Counted from the stretch's first letter, positions 36,505-49,025 are shown. The stretch: DNA of 64,000 nt from Heliocidaris tuberculata (GCA_025618425.1 CM046844.1:3276665-3340664), one strand, 5' to 3'. Translations and numbers: made by a program. The notes: generated by a model not told the origin, from the sequence alone.

Positions 36505-36720
36505 ATGGATAGTGATCGTGAGTCCGATTTGGAGGACTTTTTTGAGCCAGATACGAACTCTGATTTATCAGATGATTTATCGATCCCGAAAGAGAAGAAA
36601 CTCAAGTGCAGTGGCAAGGGGAATTCGACCATTATGTCTGAACCCCACGCAGAAGACGCGCCAGGGCATGGTGTAAATCAGCAAAAATGTACTTTTCAAA
36701 TGATTATGAAATACGACTGA
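36505..36720 (+). CDS. Possible short acidic ORF or N-terminal exon, unrecognised
   Basis: Seventy-one codons from ATG, starting MDSDRESDLEDFFEPD and continuing with DLSDDLSIPKEKKLK. The acidic Ser/Asp/Glu-rich start followed by a basic patch looks like real protein rather than chance. It resembles in style the N-termini of some transposase-derived or nuclear proteins, but there is no diagnostic domain. No matching downstream frame or clear donor was found. Confidence 0.25.
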   Translation: MDSDRESDLEDFFEPDTNSDLSDDLSIPKEKKLKCSGKGNSTIMSEPHAEDAPGHGVNQQKCTFQMIMKYD

Positions 36721-37683
36721 ATGCATAAAAAAGTGTGTGATAGATATTTTTTGGCTCCTGATGACTCCTTCCTACGAAAAATGGGCAATTGTTTTTTTTT
36801 ATTTTAGTCACCCTTTAAGTACATATACGCAATCTTAATATAAATTTACATTTACTGCACTTTGATGTAAAAAGTTGTGCAAAATAGGTTACATTCAAAG
36901 TCAATATCACCACTCTTCCCTCTTGAGTACATTTCCCAGTATGCTACAGATGAGATGGAAAGCGGCTCGTTTAAACTCTTCGTAATCATCCCATATCAAG
37001 CTATCGAGTAAGTGGGATCGAGACCGATCATGCGTGAAAAAGCAAGCACCCGGTGTTCAAACTAACTTCAAAAGGATGTGGTAAACATATTCACTTTTCA
37101 TGAGGTATAGCCCAGCAACCGACTGAACTTTACTATGGTAGTTGTACTTTATGAACATGTATTAATCGCGGAGCCAACTATTATAAAGTTATAGCTTCGA
37201 ATAGGTACATCGGGTTTGCCTCTACTGCGCAAGTGGTTCGACAAAAGCCATCAGCCCAGTCACTCCCCACTGTTTTCAGCCAATAAGCGCCCAGGCCATT
37301 TTCCTTCCAGTTTCCATGGTAACGGGTCAAACACTCAACGATGCTACTACACATACACGACGATGGTTCCCTTGGCTTAGGAACTACACTTGTTTTCATC
37401 CACCAATCACATAAGAGTATTTCTTCTCTGATCTATAGCTGCCCATATCCATCTGTTTCTCAGTTCGCGTCATCATCTGGAGAAGTCAACAAGGTTTCCT
37501 TAAACCTAACCAAACAATCTGATATCAAGTGTACTAAGTATTTGGATACTGTTTGCTATTTTAAAAGTCTTCATTCCTTGAGAGGAGGCATTTTTAAAGC
37601 AATTGTTATCATTTTCGAGCAGATTTGGTGTTGTGGATTGGCCTGACAGAGTTCTGTTGGAACAATTTTTGGATATTAAAAAA

Positions 37684-37695
37684 ATGATTGAAATG
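37684..37695 (+). CDS. EGF/mucin/YWTD gene, exon 1 (start codon)
   Basis: The proposed first coding exon gives only MIEM (ATG at 37684, a second ATG at 37693) and ends at a textbook donor, ATG|GTAAGT. It is in phase 0, which fits exon 2 at 42302. An in-frame TGA lies at 37579-37581 with no other ATG between, so translation of an unspliced 5' end must start here. The 5' untranslated part is probably within 37580-37683; no clear TATA box is placed at a useful distance. The choice rests on the fact that exon 2 has no Met, and that joining the two gives a good signal peptide. Another first exon is possible. Confidence 0.45.
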
Positions 37696-38216
37696 GTAAG
37701 TATTCAAGAAACTAGTACTGGTAACAAATTTTAAGATCAATATTCAATTCAATGCATTTTCAATTTCAATCAATTTAATGACATTTATTTCCAACTTTTC
37801 AATACAAGTGTACAGAGTATTAAATGAACAAAATAATGTACATGTATTTTTTATCCCATTGACCACGGGAACCGGGTGGCTCTAAGCAAAAACTTGGGGC
37901 GAGGGTGCCCTTAGTACATAATACATAATAGTACATAATGGATATATAAGAAAGAAATAACTATATACAAAAAAAAAAAAAAAAAAATTGTAGATAACAT
38001 TCCTAGACCGCTGAGCTTGATGGGGGGGGGGGGGCATGGAGGTGCAACATAAAAGGAGTACGGAAAAAAGGAAATATTCACTAAGAAACAGAGAGAAGAA
38101 AGGGAGAGAATAGACCCAATGGAGGGTGGGGAAGTGTCTTAAACCATATTATTTGTAAGATGAAGTGAAATGTTTTTTCATCCTTCTTGAGAAGCTGGTA
38201 AGAGATGCGGAGTATT

Positions 38217-38603
38217 TTATTCTATCTGGATAACGTTCCACAGCTTAGGTCCCGAGTACCGGATGTCATTTTTGAATAATAAGGTTCTGTGCTCGAGTAA
38301 ATGTATGTGATTTGCGTGTCTGGTTTCGTATTTATGAATAGTTGAATTTAATTGAAAGAGGTAACCTAATTCGTCTGGAAATAAATTGTTTGTACATCTG
38401 TACATATGCTTTGTTGATGTTTATTTATATTTTAGCATTTTAAATTGTTTGAACAAATGGTCGACGTGACAACGGGGAGCAATACCTGTAGTTATACGAA
38501 TTATTTTCTTTTGTAGAGTGATTAATTTGTGTAATTTGGAGGTTGTAGAGTTCCCCCAGGCTAGGTTGCAATACGATGGTAGGATAAGAGAATTGTAAAG
38601 CAT
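38217..38603 (-). pseudogene. LINE C-terminal fragment
   Basis: Two minus-strand frames give LYNSLILPSYCNLAWGNS with LHKLITLQKKIIRI, then YETRHANHIHL and IRYSGPKLWN. These are the usual order of motifs after the reverse transcriptase of CR1/L2-type non-LTR elements (LPxxxYCxxxWG, LQKKxxR, RYxGPxLWN). A frame change near 38405-38421 shows decay. It may be the far end of the copy whose reverse transcriptase core is at 40250-40850. Confidence 0.8.
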
Positions 38604-38984
38604 ACGGAGGATGTTGTTTGGTGAAATGTGTCGCAGTCTAGAAATGATGCCAATGTTTTTAGAGACTTTGCTTTCTGTTTCAAGAATATGTTTTTTTCCA
38701 AGACATAGAACCTATAATACGCACACCTAGAAATGATGTGTTTTTAATTCTACGTAGTAGTACGTTGTCAAGATATATGGAAATGCTGTCTAAATCAATA
38801 TTTGGCATTAGGAAGAAGTTTCTCGTTTTCTTCATTATTAAAAGGGAGTGTCGTGTTTTGTTTTTTAATCATCAGTATTTTGCAACAAAAGTGCCGGTAC
38901 TTCTACTTACCATGTTTACTGGCCCCTACAATTCACTATGTACATGTAGACCTACAGGCATAGTACACTTGGAGGGTTGTAATC

Positions 38985-40910
38985 AGAATTTATGCCGGGG
39001 AAGGATTGAAAGTTCATCCGGGATAAAATTTTGCTCTGATTACAAAAATGTCAGTCGTATTGACCCTACTTGTGACATTTTGGGCATTTTGGCCACTTCT
39101 TTTCATGGTCAATTTTCGTCAGGGGTAATTTTTCCAATCGTTATTTTCAGGAAATGAGATTTGATAAGCCTATCTTACATGTCCTAAGTAAAAGTTTGCC
39201 GTGATGCTAGAGAGAAGTGGTCAAATTGACCCCCATATATTGTCAACTTTGGGCAAAGAATATCCATTGTTTCGATTTTAGTCCGAAATCATGCAACACT
39301 TTTCAATCACATTCAATTGATGGGTTGACTTTGACATCGCAAATATATGCAAAAATGTGTGCTGACTACTTTCAATCAATCTCATGGAATGAATTTACAC
39401 AGTTTGGACCATTATAATCATTTCGGCCACTTTGGCCAAATTTGACCATTTGCATGATTTCTGTAAATGAACTCGAAATTTTAGTGAGGAGCGAGGAATT
39501 CGATTGGATTTCATTTAATCAGAAAGTACGATGGGGAAGGTTTGAAGAGCTTACCTTCGGTAAAATTCTGCCCTGCTTCCAAAAATATGAATTGGTTTAC
39601 CTCATTTGCGACGTGCTGATCATATTGGTCAGTATTCGTCAAGAAAATGACAATTTCAAATTGTACCACTTTGGGGGTGCAATATCGGATCAAAACTTCA
39701 ACCAGAATCAATTGTTATGTGGCTTTTTACACCCCGAATTCTATGTAAAATTATGTGCTTATTTCAGGACAGTCAATCCCAATGAATAAATTTACACCGT
39801 TTTGACAACTTCAATCATTTTGTTCTTTTTGACTCAAATTGAGCATTAGCTTGATTTTTGTATTCACCTCATTCACGACGTACTGGTCATATTGCATCCC
39901 AAGTGATACAAATGGTCACTTTTTTGGACAAAAAGTGACTATTTGTATCACTTAGTGGTGCAATATCAGTTTTTTTTAAGGATTCAAATTATGGGTTCGA
40001 TTTGACACCCAAATTCTAATCTAAACTGTTCGCTGATTTCAGAACAGTCGACTTCGTTTTGACAACTTCTGTCATTTTGGCCATTTTGACCACTTTGAAA
40101 TTGACCATAAGCGTGATTTCTGTAATAAACTCGCAATTTCAGTGAGCAGCGACTCAGCGAGGATTCCGATGATATCTAGTTCATTCAGAATTTATGATGG
40201 GGAAAGGGTTGAAGAGCTTATCCTTGGTAAAACTTTGCACTGATTCTAAAAATGTCAGTCTATAGATGTTTTGGTCACATCGGTCACTTCTTTTCCAAAT
40301 ATGTCCATTTGTATCATTTGGGGATCATTAAGGGGATCATTTAGATCCAAATCAGAGAATGCTTGAAGTCTCTGACGATTACGTAAGAACAAATAATTTG
40401 TTTTCTTCAAATTTAGTGTCAGCTTATTATGAAATAACCAGTTCTGCCATCTGTTGTCCGAACTGCATTTTATTTCTTGATTCATCAACATTTTTTGCTC
40501 TGAACAGTAATATACATGTAGTATCATCAGCATACATAATGTACTTTACAGTTAAGATCAGTAAAAGCAGATGGTAAATTATTTATGTAAACTACAAAAA
40601 TCAGTGGCCCCAATATTGAGCCCTGGGGTATCCCATTGGTAACTGGGGCAAGTGATGACATGCGCTCATCTATTTTAGCTATTTCGACTCTATCTCCTAA
40701 ATAAGACATAATCTACTTCAGCTCATGACCCTTGACACCAGCATCATGTAACTTTCCTAATAATATATGGTGGTCAACTGTGTCAATTGGCTTCTTTAGA
40801 TTAACAAAAATTGCTCAAGTTACATATTGTAGAGCATATAGGCCTTCCTTGGTAAAAGCTTTGCACTGATTCTGAAAATAGCAGTCTTATTGATCCAATC
40901 AATCACTCAA
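38985..40910 (+). repeat. Diverged tandem repeat, unit about 0.55-0.65 kb
   Basis: A block reading GGTAAAACTTTGCACTGATT (with variants), followed by AAAAATGTCAGTC-like sequence, occurs near 39019, 39555, 40222 and 40844. It is interspersed with CATTTTGGCCA and TTTGACCATTT phrases. The LINE fragment 40250-40850 sits between the third and fourth blocks. Confidence 0.6.
40250..40850 (-). pseudogene. LINE reverse-transcriptase core fragment
   Basis: Minus-strand reading gives PIDTVDHHILLGKLHDAGVK, then SYLGDRVE, then NGIPQGSILGPLIFVVYIN, then WLFHNKLTLNLKKTNYLF. These match reverse transcriptase blocks 3, 4 and 6-7 of L2/CR1/Jockey-like LINEs. The FADD block falls in a frame break near 40530. 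Stops and frameshifts make it dead. Confidence 0.85.
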
Positions 40911-41639
40911 ACACACAGGCTTCTGATTCTTAGCAGAAGGGACATTTTTTTAAAACCTAAAATCAAATTATCTTTGATTTAGATAACCCAGATGTCTAGT
41001 AAGTTTCTTACAGTTGTATTCGACATGGAGAAACAAAATTTGAGAAAGTATGATTTTAGAATTGTCAATGTTAAAAGGAAATCCAACCTGGATGGCAGGT
41101 TGCTCTAAAAGAAAGTGTTGAAATCAGTGACTGAAGCAGATTGGTGAACGTTTAAAGGAAATAGGAAGAGCATTATCAAAGTTGTGAGTTTTTGAAAGTT
41201 GTATTCACTATACAAATGGGAATTTCAAATTGACCGAATCGGTAATGTCACTGTAAAGTAGTGGCGGACAACTCTCCCATTTGTTCGAACGCAAAAAAAT
41301 GATCATTTTTTTTCTCGAAAGTATTACCCAGTAGAATTTGTTTATTTTTGAAGAACCTATTACAATATGCTATGTACGACATATCTTTAGTACTGCCCTG
41401 AGGGAAAAGGCGCTTAGGACAAAAATGGAAATTAATGACATTTCAGTGCAAGACAAACGGGAGACTTGACCGGGAATATGTCACAACTGACTTCCCAATT
41501 TGTCAATTTTAGATTTAGTAATCTCATTTTTCAAACGTCCATAATTTTCTTACTATTTCTCCGATTTCTTTCAAACTTTTACCATTCCGATTTCTTTTCT
41601 TTTTGTTTTCTTTTTTTTTTTTTTTTTGCTTTCACACAA

Positions 41640-42237
41640 ACCGACTTATTACAAAAGTTGGATTGCCCTTAAATATTATTCGTAAACACAGTATTGCTTT
41701 GATCGATGTTGACAAGTGCATTTACAAATATCTCCCCGAACAGCTTTGTAATCTGATTGATTTAAATTGTAATTTTCATAATTATCCAACAAGATCTGTG
41801 AGAGACATCCATATTCCTAGACATAGAACAGTTGAGTTTCAATAAAATATTCGTTTTTCTGGTCCCGAACTTTGAAACAACTTAAATGACTCTATCAAAA
41901 CAAGCACTCCACTCCATATATATTTACTCGTACTGTAAAAAAAAAAAAAATGTATTTCGCACAATATAGTCAGTAGCACATAATGCAGATTTCCCTTTTT
42001 TCTTTTCTTTTTTCATCTTTTAGATTTTTTGTGTATGTTACAATAATGTTATATAATAATATATACGTAAATATGTATTGTAAAGGCGACCCCACCACAA
42101 GCCATGTGCTTCCTGCTGGGACCCTCGTCTCCTTCCAGCATGTTTTTATTTTTAATGAATGTACATTTCATGTTGTATATATTTGATTATGAGAAGGAAA
42201 TAAATGTATTTTGAATCTGAATCTAAATCTGAATTTG
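41640..42237 (+). pseudogene. LINE C-terminal and 3' end fragment, plus strand
   Basis: Contains YPTRSVRDIHIPRHRT, then a decayed IRFSGPEL, homologous in position to the RYxGPxLWN block of LINEs. The 3' part is non-coding and closes with TTTTGAATCTGAATC and degenerate TGAATC/TAAATC units, a typical simple-repeat tail. It lies in the opposite orientation to the neighbouring LINE fragments, so it is a separate insertion. Confidence 0.75.
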
Positions 42238-42301
42238 AAACTCAAAAGTGATTTTTAAAGACAATATTTACATTTGATTGGTGTTTTTGTTTTACTCACA
42301 G

Positions 42302-42362
42302 GGAAAGGAAAAGAAGCTGCATTGGAAGGTCATTTGTGGCATCATAACCTACCTGTTCTTAG
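42302..42362 (+). CDS. EGF/mucin/YWTD gene, exon 2 (signal peptide core)
   Basis: Acceptor TTTTACTCACAG ends at 42301 and donor G|GTATGT starts at 42363. The exon reads GKEKKLHWKVICGIITYLFL plus one base. Together with MIEM it forms a basic n-region and a hydrophobic core, as in a signal peptide. It enters in phase 0 and leaves in phase 1; the last G joins CG of exon 3 to give Ala. This directs the product to the secretory pathway. A signal anchor cannot be excluded, but the short core and the Ala/Ser-rich following residues favour cleavage. Confidence 0.65.
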
Positions 42363-43232
42363 GTATGTAATATAGAATTAGATACAAAATACCATATTCC
42401 ATTCTGAATTCGACTGAATATTAAGCTTTTTGTTTAATACATCGTAAAAAGTGTATGAAATTTCTATTGTATGTGAACAGAGCAATTTTCCGGGGTCGGG
42501 CGAACTCGGCACTGCGCGGTGACTATGTTTCAAGAGTTGAAGTCCACGCTACGCGCCGTACCCTTTCTGAGCCTTAAATTTCATGTTTTGTATAATTTTA
42601 CTTCTTGAAATTTTCACCATTACTTCTTTGATAATAATCTTACACATTGATATCAAATAATTTGAATTTAAATGTTTTGAAATTTGTAATTAAATGCGGA
42701 ATTCAACACAAGTGTTTGCGATCACTTTAACTCTCTGGGCTCACTCCGCGGCGATTTTTCGCAAAGGCCGAGTTCGCCCTAGTGCCGAGTTAGCCCGCAT
42801 CCAATTTCCCATGTCAAATGTATTTTCAAACCGTTATTCCTGGTTCTGAATTCCTTCAGCTTTAATGATTCCAATAATATTCTTTATGAATTATCGTCTG
42901 AATAATTATGACATTCCAACGCAAACTTTGTAACGGAATTTCGTTATTAAAGGAGTATATACACTGAATCACATAATTAAAGATTAGTACAACCCAGTGT
43001 TTCAAGCCAAATATTCTTAGAATAAATTCATAAGGTTCGTTAGAATTTGTTGGTACAAAAGGCTACTGTCTTGAATTTTAATTCATTATGTGCAATAATG
43101 TTTATTGCTAAATATTATTTCATCCATTTTTTTTTTCATTATAAAACAGCGAATTCTACAACATGATAATAACACTAAGAACGATGATATTTGTAGCACC
43201 TTTTCTTAGTTGAGATACAAGGTGCTTTAAGT
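42363..43232 (+). other. Intron 2, first part
   Basis: No exon recognised. AT-rich, with no clear repeat. Confidence 0.4.
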
Positions 43233-43650
43233 CATGGGTGTCGATCCCGGGTGGAATGGGGTATATATCAATTTTTTTTTTAAAATGGGGTGGGGAATGG
43301 CCTGTATTATCATTCCCACCCCAATATTTTTGGATGAAATAGATAAGAATTATGATACATTAAGTTAAAACTAATGATTATCCAAACTCATTATGTTTGA
43401 TCTTGAAATACCATCACATTATAACGATTAGAAGTAAGGAAATAAGAAATGCCATTATTTCAATGCGAAAATATCGAAGAAAATTCAGAAAACCATTTTG
43501 GGATGCACTAAAATGCAAGTTTTATAGACATATCTTTGAAAAAGTCCCTGGTGTCAGAGAGGGATACCCCCCTCCCACACCCTCCCTTCGCTCCCTCGCC
43601 TGTCACCCTCCCCCCCCCCCCCCAATCATGAACACGGATCGACACCCCTG
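43233..43650. mobile_element. 418-bp hAT-like MITE with 8-bp target duplication
   Basis: CATGGGTGTCGATCCCGG and the inverse ACGGATCGACACCCCTG form the ends. CTTTAAGT occurs on both sides (43225-43232 and 43651-43658). A C tract near the right end mirrors the G-rich left side. Confidence 0.92.
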
Positions 43651-44468
43651 CTTTAAGTATTTCTCTATATGACCAGGGTCCTAAAGCTAGGCACCCCGCA
43701 AATATGCGCAATGCGACGCGATCAATGCACGAAATTTCTGCTGTGACTGGGTGACGAGAATATTGAGGTGGACAAAAAAGAATTGGTAATTTTCCTTTAT
43801 TTCTGTGGTATTATCATTATTTGGAAATCAGGGTGAAATTGACTTGCATTCATTCATTACGTGTGCGTGGCTTTAGGACCCTTAAAATTTTCCAACAAAA
43901 TCTGACACGGCCATCGTTATTGACTTGAAAATGTTAGTTATTGACAATCAATCGCCCTAAATTTCTCAACCATTCAATTTCAGAATATGTAGAACCAAGG
44001 TAGATGAAAGAAATTAGAATAAAACACTGAATTAAACGTTTTTTTTAGCCACTGAAATTATTAATCATTTTTGAGGTATACTACACATGCTGTAGGGATC
44101 TGCGGCCAAAGGCTAAGAATGTGTGAGTGTGTGTGTGTGTGTGGGGGGGGGGGGGGCTCACTTAATCCGGTCTCGCAAATATACCGTGCTATGATTTTTT
44201 TTTTTTTTTAACATACAGTTTTAGATTGAGGCCAATGAGCGCCTAGTGTTAAGCTCTTTATTCTCTACTAATTTCCGTCGTTCTGTAACAAATTGAATTT
44301 TTAAAAAAATCAGTTATGAAAAGGACATAATTGACTTCATGTTAATGCTATTGTGTCTTCATTTAGCTACAGAATTATGATAATTTATACGGGATGAGAA
44401 GGTTGACACTTGACATAAATCAGTGGACTAAATTTTCCCACTTAAACCTGGACTAAAATTAGTACGCC

Positions 44469-45020
44469 TTAAAGGGGAAGTCCAACCTCAGATCAAGTTG
44501 GCTTTAAAAGTAACAGAAATATATTTTAAAAAAAAACAACAACAACAGATTAATGAAAGTTTGAGCAAAATCCGATAAGAAATAAAAAGTTATGAATTTT
44601 TGAAGTTGTAATCAATCTAACTAAAATTGGCAATTCCATGACGTATATTGTGAGGTCCCCTTTCATTTGCCCTGTACTAAATAAAAACATGAATTTCCAT
44701 TTTTTCTCAAGAAAATATTCAATCATACATGCACCATATATATAATCATTGTACATATGTTTTACACAGAACATCTATGAAATAAATATATTCCTCCATC
44801 AACACCTAAGAAAATGAAATTTATGAAATTTACTTAGCAAATGGGAGAGGACCTCGCAAGATATGTCACGGAGTTGCCAATTTGTGTTTGATTGATTACA
44901 ACTTCAAAAATTATAACTTTCTTATAGCTTATCGGATTTTGCTCAAACTTTCACTATTCTTTCTCTCATTTTTCTGTTTTTGTTCAAATTAACTAAATAC
45001 CAGGGTAGGCATCCCCTTTA
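44469..45020. mobile_element. Foldback element, TTAAAGGGGAAGTCC family
   Basis: TTAAAGGGGAAGTCCAACCT on the left faces AGGGTAGGCATCCCCTTTA on the right. Inside, TTGAGCAAAATCCGATAAG and CTTATCGGATTTTGCTCAA, and GAATTTTTGAAGTTGTAATC with its inverse, pair closely. A decayed relative lies at about 41070-41280. Confidence 0.85.
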
Positions 45021-45033
45021 AGCAATACTGGTC

Positions 45034-45623
45034 TTAAAGAAGAATGAAACCCTGGGGAAAAATCAATTTCAATGAAAAGAGAGGATAGAGAGAAGCATTA
45101 AAAACAATGTTCCATCAAAATCGGTTACGAAATGAGAAAGTTATGAGAGTTTGAAAAGTCTCAATTTACTTTCTATGGCGATCCTCAAATTTGCAATGTT
45201 GCCTCAAAGTGACAGGTTTAGTAGTACAACTCTCCATATGTTTTGTACACACAATTTCATATTTCCCCCATTATCACTCAAGATGCAGCTTGTCTCCTTC
45301 TTAGCTCAAGATATGTCATGGGAAAATGTATTTGACACAACATATGTTGAGTTCACAAAAAGACAAGCAACATCTTTAGAGATAATGGAGAAAATATGAA
45401 ATTTTGTGTACAAAACATATTGAGAGTTGTACTACTAAACCTGCCATTTTGAAGCAACATTGCCAATTTGAGGATCGCCATAGAAAGTAAATTGAGACTT
45501 TTCAAACTTTCATAACCTTTTCATTTCGTAACCGATTTTGATAGAACTTTTTTTAAAATTGCTTCTCTCTATCCTCTCTTTTCATTAAAATGGACATTTC
45601 ACCAGGGTTTCATTCTCCTTTAA
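45034..45623. mobile_element. Foldback element, AAAGGAGAATGAAACCC family, copy 2
   Basis: TTAAAGAAGAATGAAACCCTGG on the left against AGGGTTTCATTCTCCTTTAA on the right. The inner arms are also inverse, for example TACTTTCTATGGCGATCCTC. Same family as 24629-25010, here placed directly beside another foldback element. Confidence 0.86.
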
Positions 45624-46280
45624 TGTTTAAGTTTTCGTGATATTCATGATTCAAAGTTGAAAATGCTGCGTGAATGCAATTGCCAAAACGCTTGGAATTG
45701 CCTGTTAAAGAGTGGTAAATTAAAGCTCATAGACAGTGTCGGTAGCAAAAATCATACTGGCAAGAAACTTATCTGAAATAGTCACATACTATTCTCCTTT
45801 TATCATAAGACACATGTACGAGATTATTTAACATTCCATTCACGATTTCGAACAAATTTTAGTGTAAATATCTGAAAGAAACGCTTGGTAACGGCTTTTC
45901 ACTGCCTCACGCTAAGATCATATCCACCCGAAGTTTCCGCGCACAATAAACCCAGCGCTTCGCACTATGTGTAGCGTATTCTACACACACAGCAATCCTC
46001 ATGCAAGTAGTGTGTGTGGCCGTTGTTTGAATTTACATCCCCTCTTTTGGGGGCCAGGGATTTGTATTACTTTTCACTTCTCATTCGATAAATATTTCAC
46101 TTGAGGAGGAAAAAACTTCACAGCATCTTAGTTATGTTAGTACCCTGCTGTTTATTAAGTAAAATCAAAGAAATCTCACAAAAAAGTTTTTGAGGGCTTC
46201 CCAAAACTATCTGTTACCTTTAAGTGGTGACCCTCAGCCATTTTGAATGATGAATGGAGGGGAGATGTGTCGTACAAACA
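45624..46280 (+). other. Intron 2, unassigned part
   Basis: No exon or repeat recognised. Confidence 0.4.
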
Positions 46281-47020
46281 GTGGCGTATTTAGGAACTGT
46301 GGCCCCCGGGGCAAACAATTAAGTCCCCCCCCCCCCCGCCCCACCTGCTCAAACTTGTCTACGTTATTGTACAAGTGAGTGAGCAAAGCGACCGAGCGGT
46401 AGATATTTTGCCTTTGTAACCCCCCCCCCCCCATAACGCAATTTCTTAAGAATTTTACCAAAGAAAATTGGCAATTGATCATGTTGATTACTGCAATCGA
46501 GGGGTAGAAATTCGAATTTATACATTGGTAAACGGTTTTCTATTCACTTTCTGCTCAAATGGGGCTCAAAATTAATGAATACCCTAAAAATAGTCGATGA
46601 ATATAGCAAGGCAAACGAAAGTTGAGATTTCTTTCAAATGTTGAACCTTTGTAAATGGTATTTTATACACTTTATCCTATATCGGGGGCACAATATTAAA
46701 CAAGAGGCTGATGTAACTTATATGATATAGCGAACAAAACAACGAGAAATGCATTTTATTCTTCAACATTTTGAACCCTTAAGAAACGATAGATTTAAAA
46801 ACTATATCCTATACTGGGGCGCGAAATTACGAGATCCTGGAGAAACATATGCGAGGAAGCAAAGCGAACGTGCTTTAGAAATTTTCGCATTTTAAACCAT
46901 CAAAATTCGTAATTGTAATGCATTTACCCTGCGGCGCATAATCCTTAATGATCATAATCTTTCTTCACTTTCTCCTCTTTTTCTTTTCTCTTTTGCCTTA
47001 TTTTTGCGCCCCGTTCAAGT
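46281..47020. mobile_element. hAT-like element related to 51660-52156, right end lost
   Basis: Starts CAGTGGCGTATTTAGG and shares GGGGCAAACAAT, TTGAACCTTTG, ATACACTTTATCCT, AACAAGAGGCTGAT and TTTTTGCGCCCC with the copy in a later intron. The left flank CGTACAAA is not repeated at the right, so the end is missing. It stops just upstream of exon 3. Confidence 0.75.
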
Positions 47021-47042
47021 CTTTATTATCGTTGATTCACAG

Positions 47043-47270
47043 CGTTATCCGTGTCCTTGGATACAAGCGAGGCGACATGTTGTTCGGACGGGTTAGGCCT
47101 GAACTACACCTTACCAATGTTCAACGAGTGTAAGGAGGAAAAACACCCCAATGGCAGCATGGTGCAGACCATCCCAAAGCTTGTCCCATACTCATCCGCA
47201 GAAGCTGCTTGCCCAAGAAGGAAGAGCAAATTGGGGATACCGCCCGGACACAGAGTATGCAGATTCCCTG
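47043..47270 (+). CDS. EGF/mucin/YWTD gene, exon 3 (extracellular Cys-containing segment)
   Basis: Exactly 76 codons' worth of sequence, phase 1 on both sides, with acceptor GATTCACAG ending at 47042 and donor CTG|GTAAAT at 47271. The mature N-terminus follows: LSVSLDTSEATCCSDGLG, NYT (possible N-glycosylation site), FNECKEEK, NGS (second site), then AAACPRRK and HRVCRFPG. There are five Cys in all. No known domain is recognised; the Cys content and glycosylation sites suit a secreted or extracellular segment. Confidence 0.7.
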
Positions 47271-48242
47271 GTAAATATTGATTTTTTTTTTTAATCGTGT
47301 TTTTCAGAGGGGGGGGGGGGGAGGGGCTGTCGCCCAATTTTATGAAATGAAAACGCGTTACTTAAAAAGAAAATTTGACATAAAAATTATTTTTCTGACT
47401 TTCCTTTCGTGAGGTATACAGCCACTGTGTACGGTTTGATTCATTTTTCAGAGGATATTCATTCACATAAAATTATTCTCAAGAACATTATCAACATTGG
47501 GGACAGAGATTATGTTTCACTTAGTATTTATACATTTTTAAAAATCTTGTTAAAAATCTCAAGGTTTTTGAGGTTGAAGGTTTGTCAATCTGTCGGTCTG
47601 TTGAATCTGGTCTGGGTTCGATTCCCGGTGGATATATGAAGGATTTTTTTTTAGACTTCGCAAAAGTTTCATGGCCATGGGGAACTTTGATTGTGCTACC
47701 ACCATTATTCTCTCTTGTTTATTCCTGACAATAATGCATACTACATGACTTGCATGTGTACACATTTATTATTGTATTTATCTTCATGTTTATTTGCTTT
47801 GATATATACCTATAATTGTCATGAACGAAGAATTGAATGAACTTAGCAGTGTCGAACAAATTTCTCCGTTGAAAACAAAGCGGAAAATAAAATGTATTTC
47901 AGTGGATTTTAATATCATTAATAACAAGGTTTGGTTTCTATAGCAACGAAACCTGCCAGGCATGGCATGTTCAAGGATGATTAATATTAGCACATCAATT
48001 ATTCATTTTTTTCAATCAACAATGGATGTTTTCGAGCTGACTTTTTGACAATGACAATGATAGATAAGTGTGCCATCTGCAAAAAAGACTAACTTATACA
48101 TTCACATTGCTCTCTCAATTTGATACCAGTTTTTGGTGGATTGACAACCTGAAATTAGCAATAAATTAATTTAAATGTGAGCTGGGTAAAGGGCATCAAT
48201 TCATCAAATTACTTAGATCGATTTTGCTTAAATGTGGAGGTT
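47271..48242 (+). other. Intron 3, first part
   Basis: A G run lies at 47311-47322. GGGTTCGATTCCCGG near 47612 looks like a Pol III B box but has no convincing A box. No exon recognised. Confidence 0.4.
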
Positions 48243-48482
48243 AGGTTGTCGTGGTATAGTGGTTCTTTCAGTTGACTCTCAATCAAGTGGTTGAGGGTTC
48301 GAATCCCAGTCCGGCACTAACGTCCTTTAGCAAGACATTAATTCACATATGCCACTCTCCACCCAGGTGCCAATGGGTACCCGATATGACCGGGGTAATA
48401 CTGTAGGAGCGACAGGAGCGTCACGACGTGACGGACATGAGCGCCACATAAGAAGCCACTATTATCAGTATTATCATTATTA
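48243..48482 (+). mobile_element. tRNA-derived SINE, third copy
   Basis: A box TCGTGGTATAGTGG and B box GGTTCGAATCC, then CCGGCACTAACGTCCTTTAG, CCACTCTCCACCCAGG and GACGGACATGAGCGCCACAT. A short ATTATC tail follows. Same family as 13326 and 15236. Confidence 0.85.
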
Positions 48483-48777
48483 GATTAATCCGCCACCAAA
48501 ATAGTTTACTCTTTTTCTTAGAAACTATATGTGTGGGTTTATTTTAATATTAGTAGTGAAAATAGGTCTTGTGTAAATGTAATTTCGTAAAAGTTATACG
48601 TGTAAGTCAACCGGTATTGATTATTATACAGGTACTGAATGAGAGTTGCATTTGATACATGAAATCTATATTTAATAAGCTTTAGAAAATTCAACATGTT
48701 AATATTAGATTGGCCAAAAATTACAGTGACCTTGTGGTTAATTCGTGAAGGAAATGTAGCCGATATTAAATAAAATA

Positions 48778-48865
48778 AAAGAAGAAGAAGAAGAAGAAGA
48801 AGAAGGAGAAGAAGAAAAAGAAGAAGAAGAAGAAAAAGAAGAAGAAGAAGAAGAAGAAGAAGACG
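48778..48865 (+). repeat. (GAA)n microsatellite
   Basis: About 28 GAA/GAAG units with few interruptions. It creates a poly-Leu frame on the minus strand that is not a gene. Confidence 0.95.
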
Positions 48866-49025
48866 AAGATTCATTTGCTAATAATCATCTAAACACTTTT
48901 TATATCAGTTATTGCTAATTTCAGGGTATGCTTGGGTTGTTACAGAATGGTTAAGGGACACAGGTGATTGTCGCCTTGGTTATTAGTATACACAGTCACT
49001 GCATAGCTTTACAAAAGTTGGATTT

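Larger units (their letters stand above)
37696..42301 (+). other. Intron 1 of the EGF/mucin/YWTD gene: LINE debris in a tandem repeat
   Basis: 4.6 kb. It contains minus-strand LINE fragments (38217-38603, 40250-40850), a plus-strand LINE end (41640-42237), a tandem repeat (38985-40910), an A run (37969-37986) and a G tract (38023-38034). Confidence 0.5.

Noticed and set aside
47577..47640. tRNA-like GGGTTCGATTCCCGG
   Set aside because: No convincing A box or acceptor stem; at most an old SINE head.
48539..48874. Poly-Leu minus-strand frame that looks like a membrane segment
   Set aside because: GAA microsatellite read backwards.
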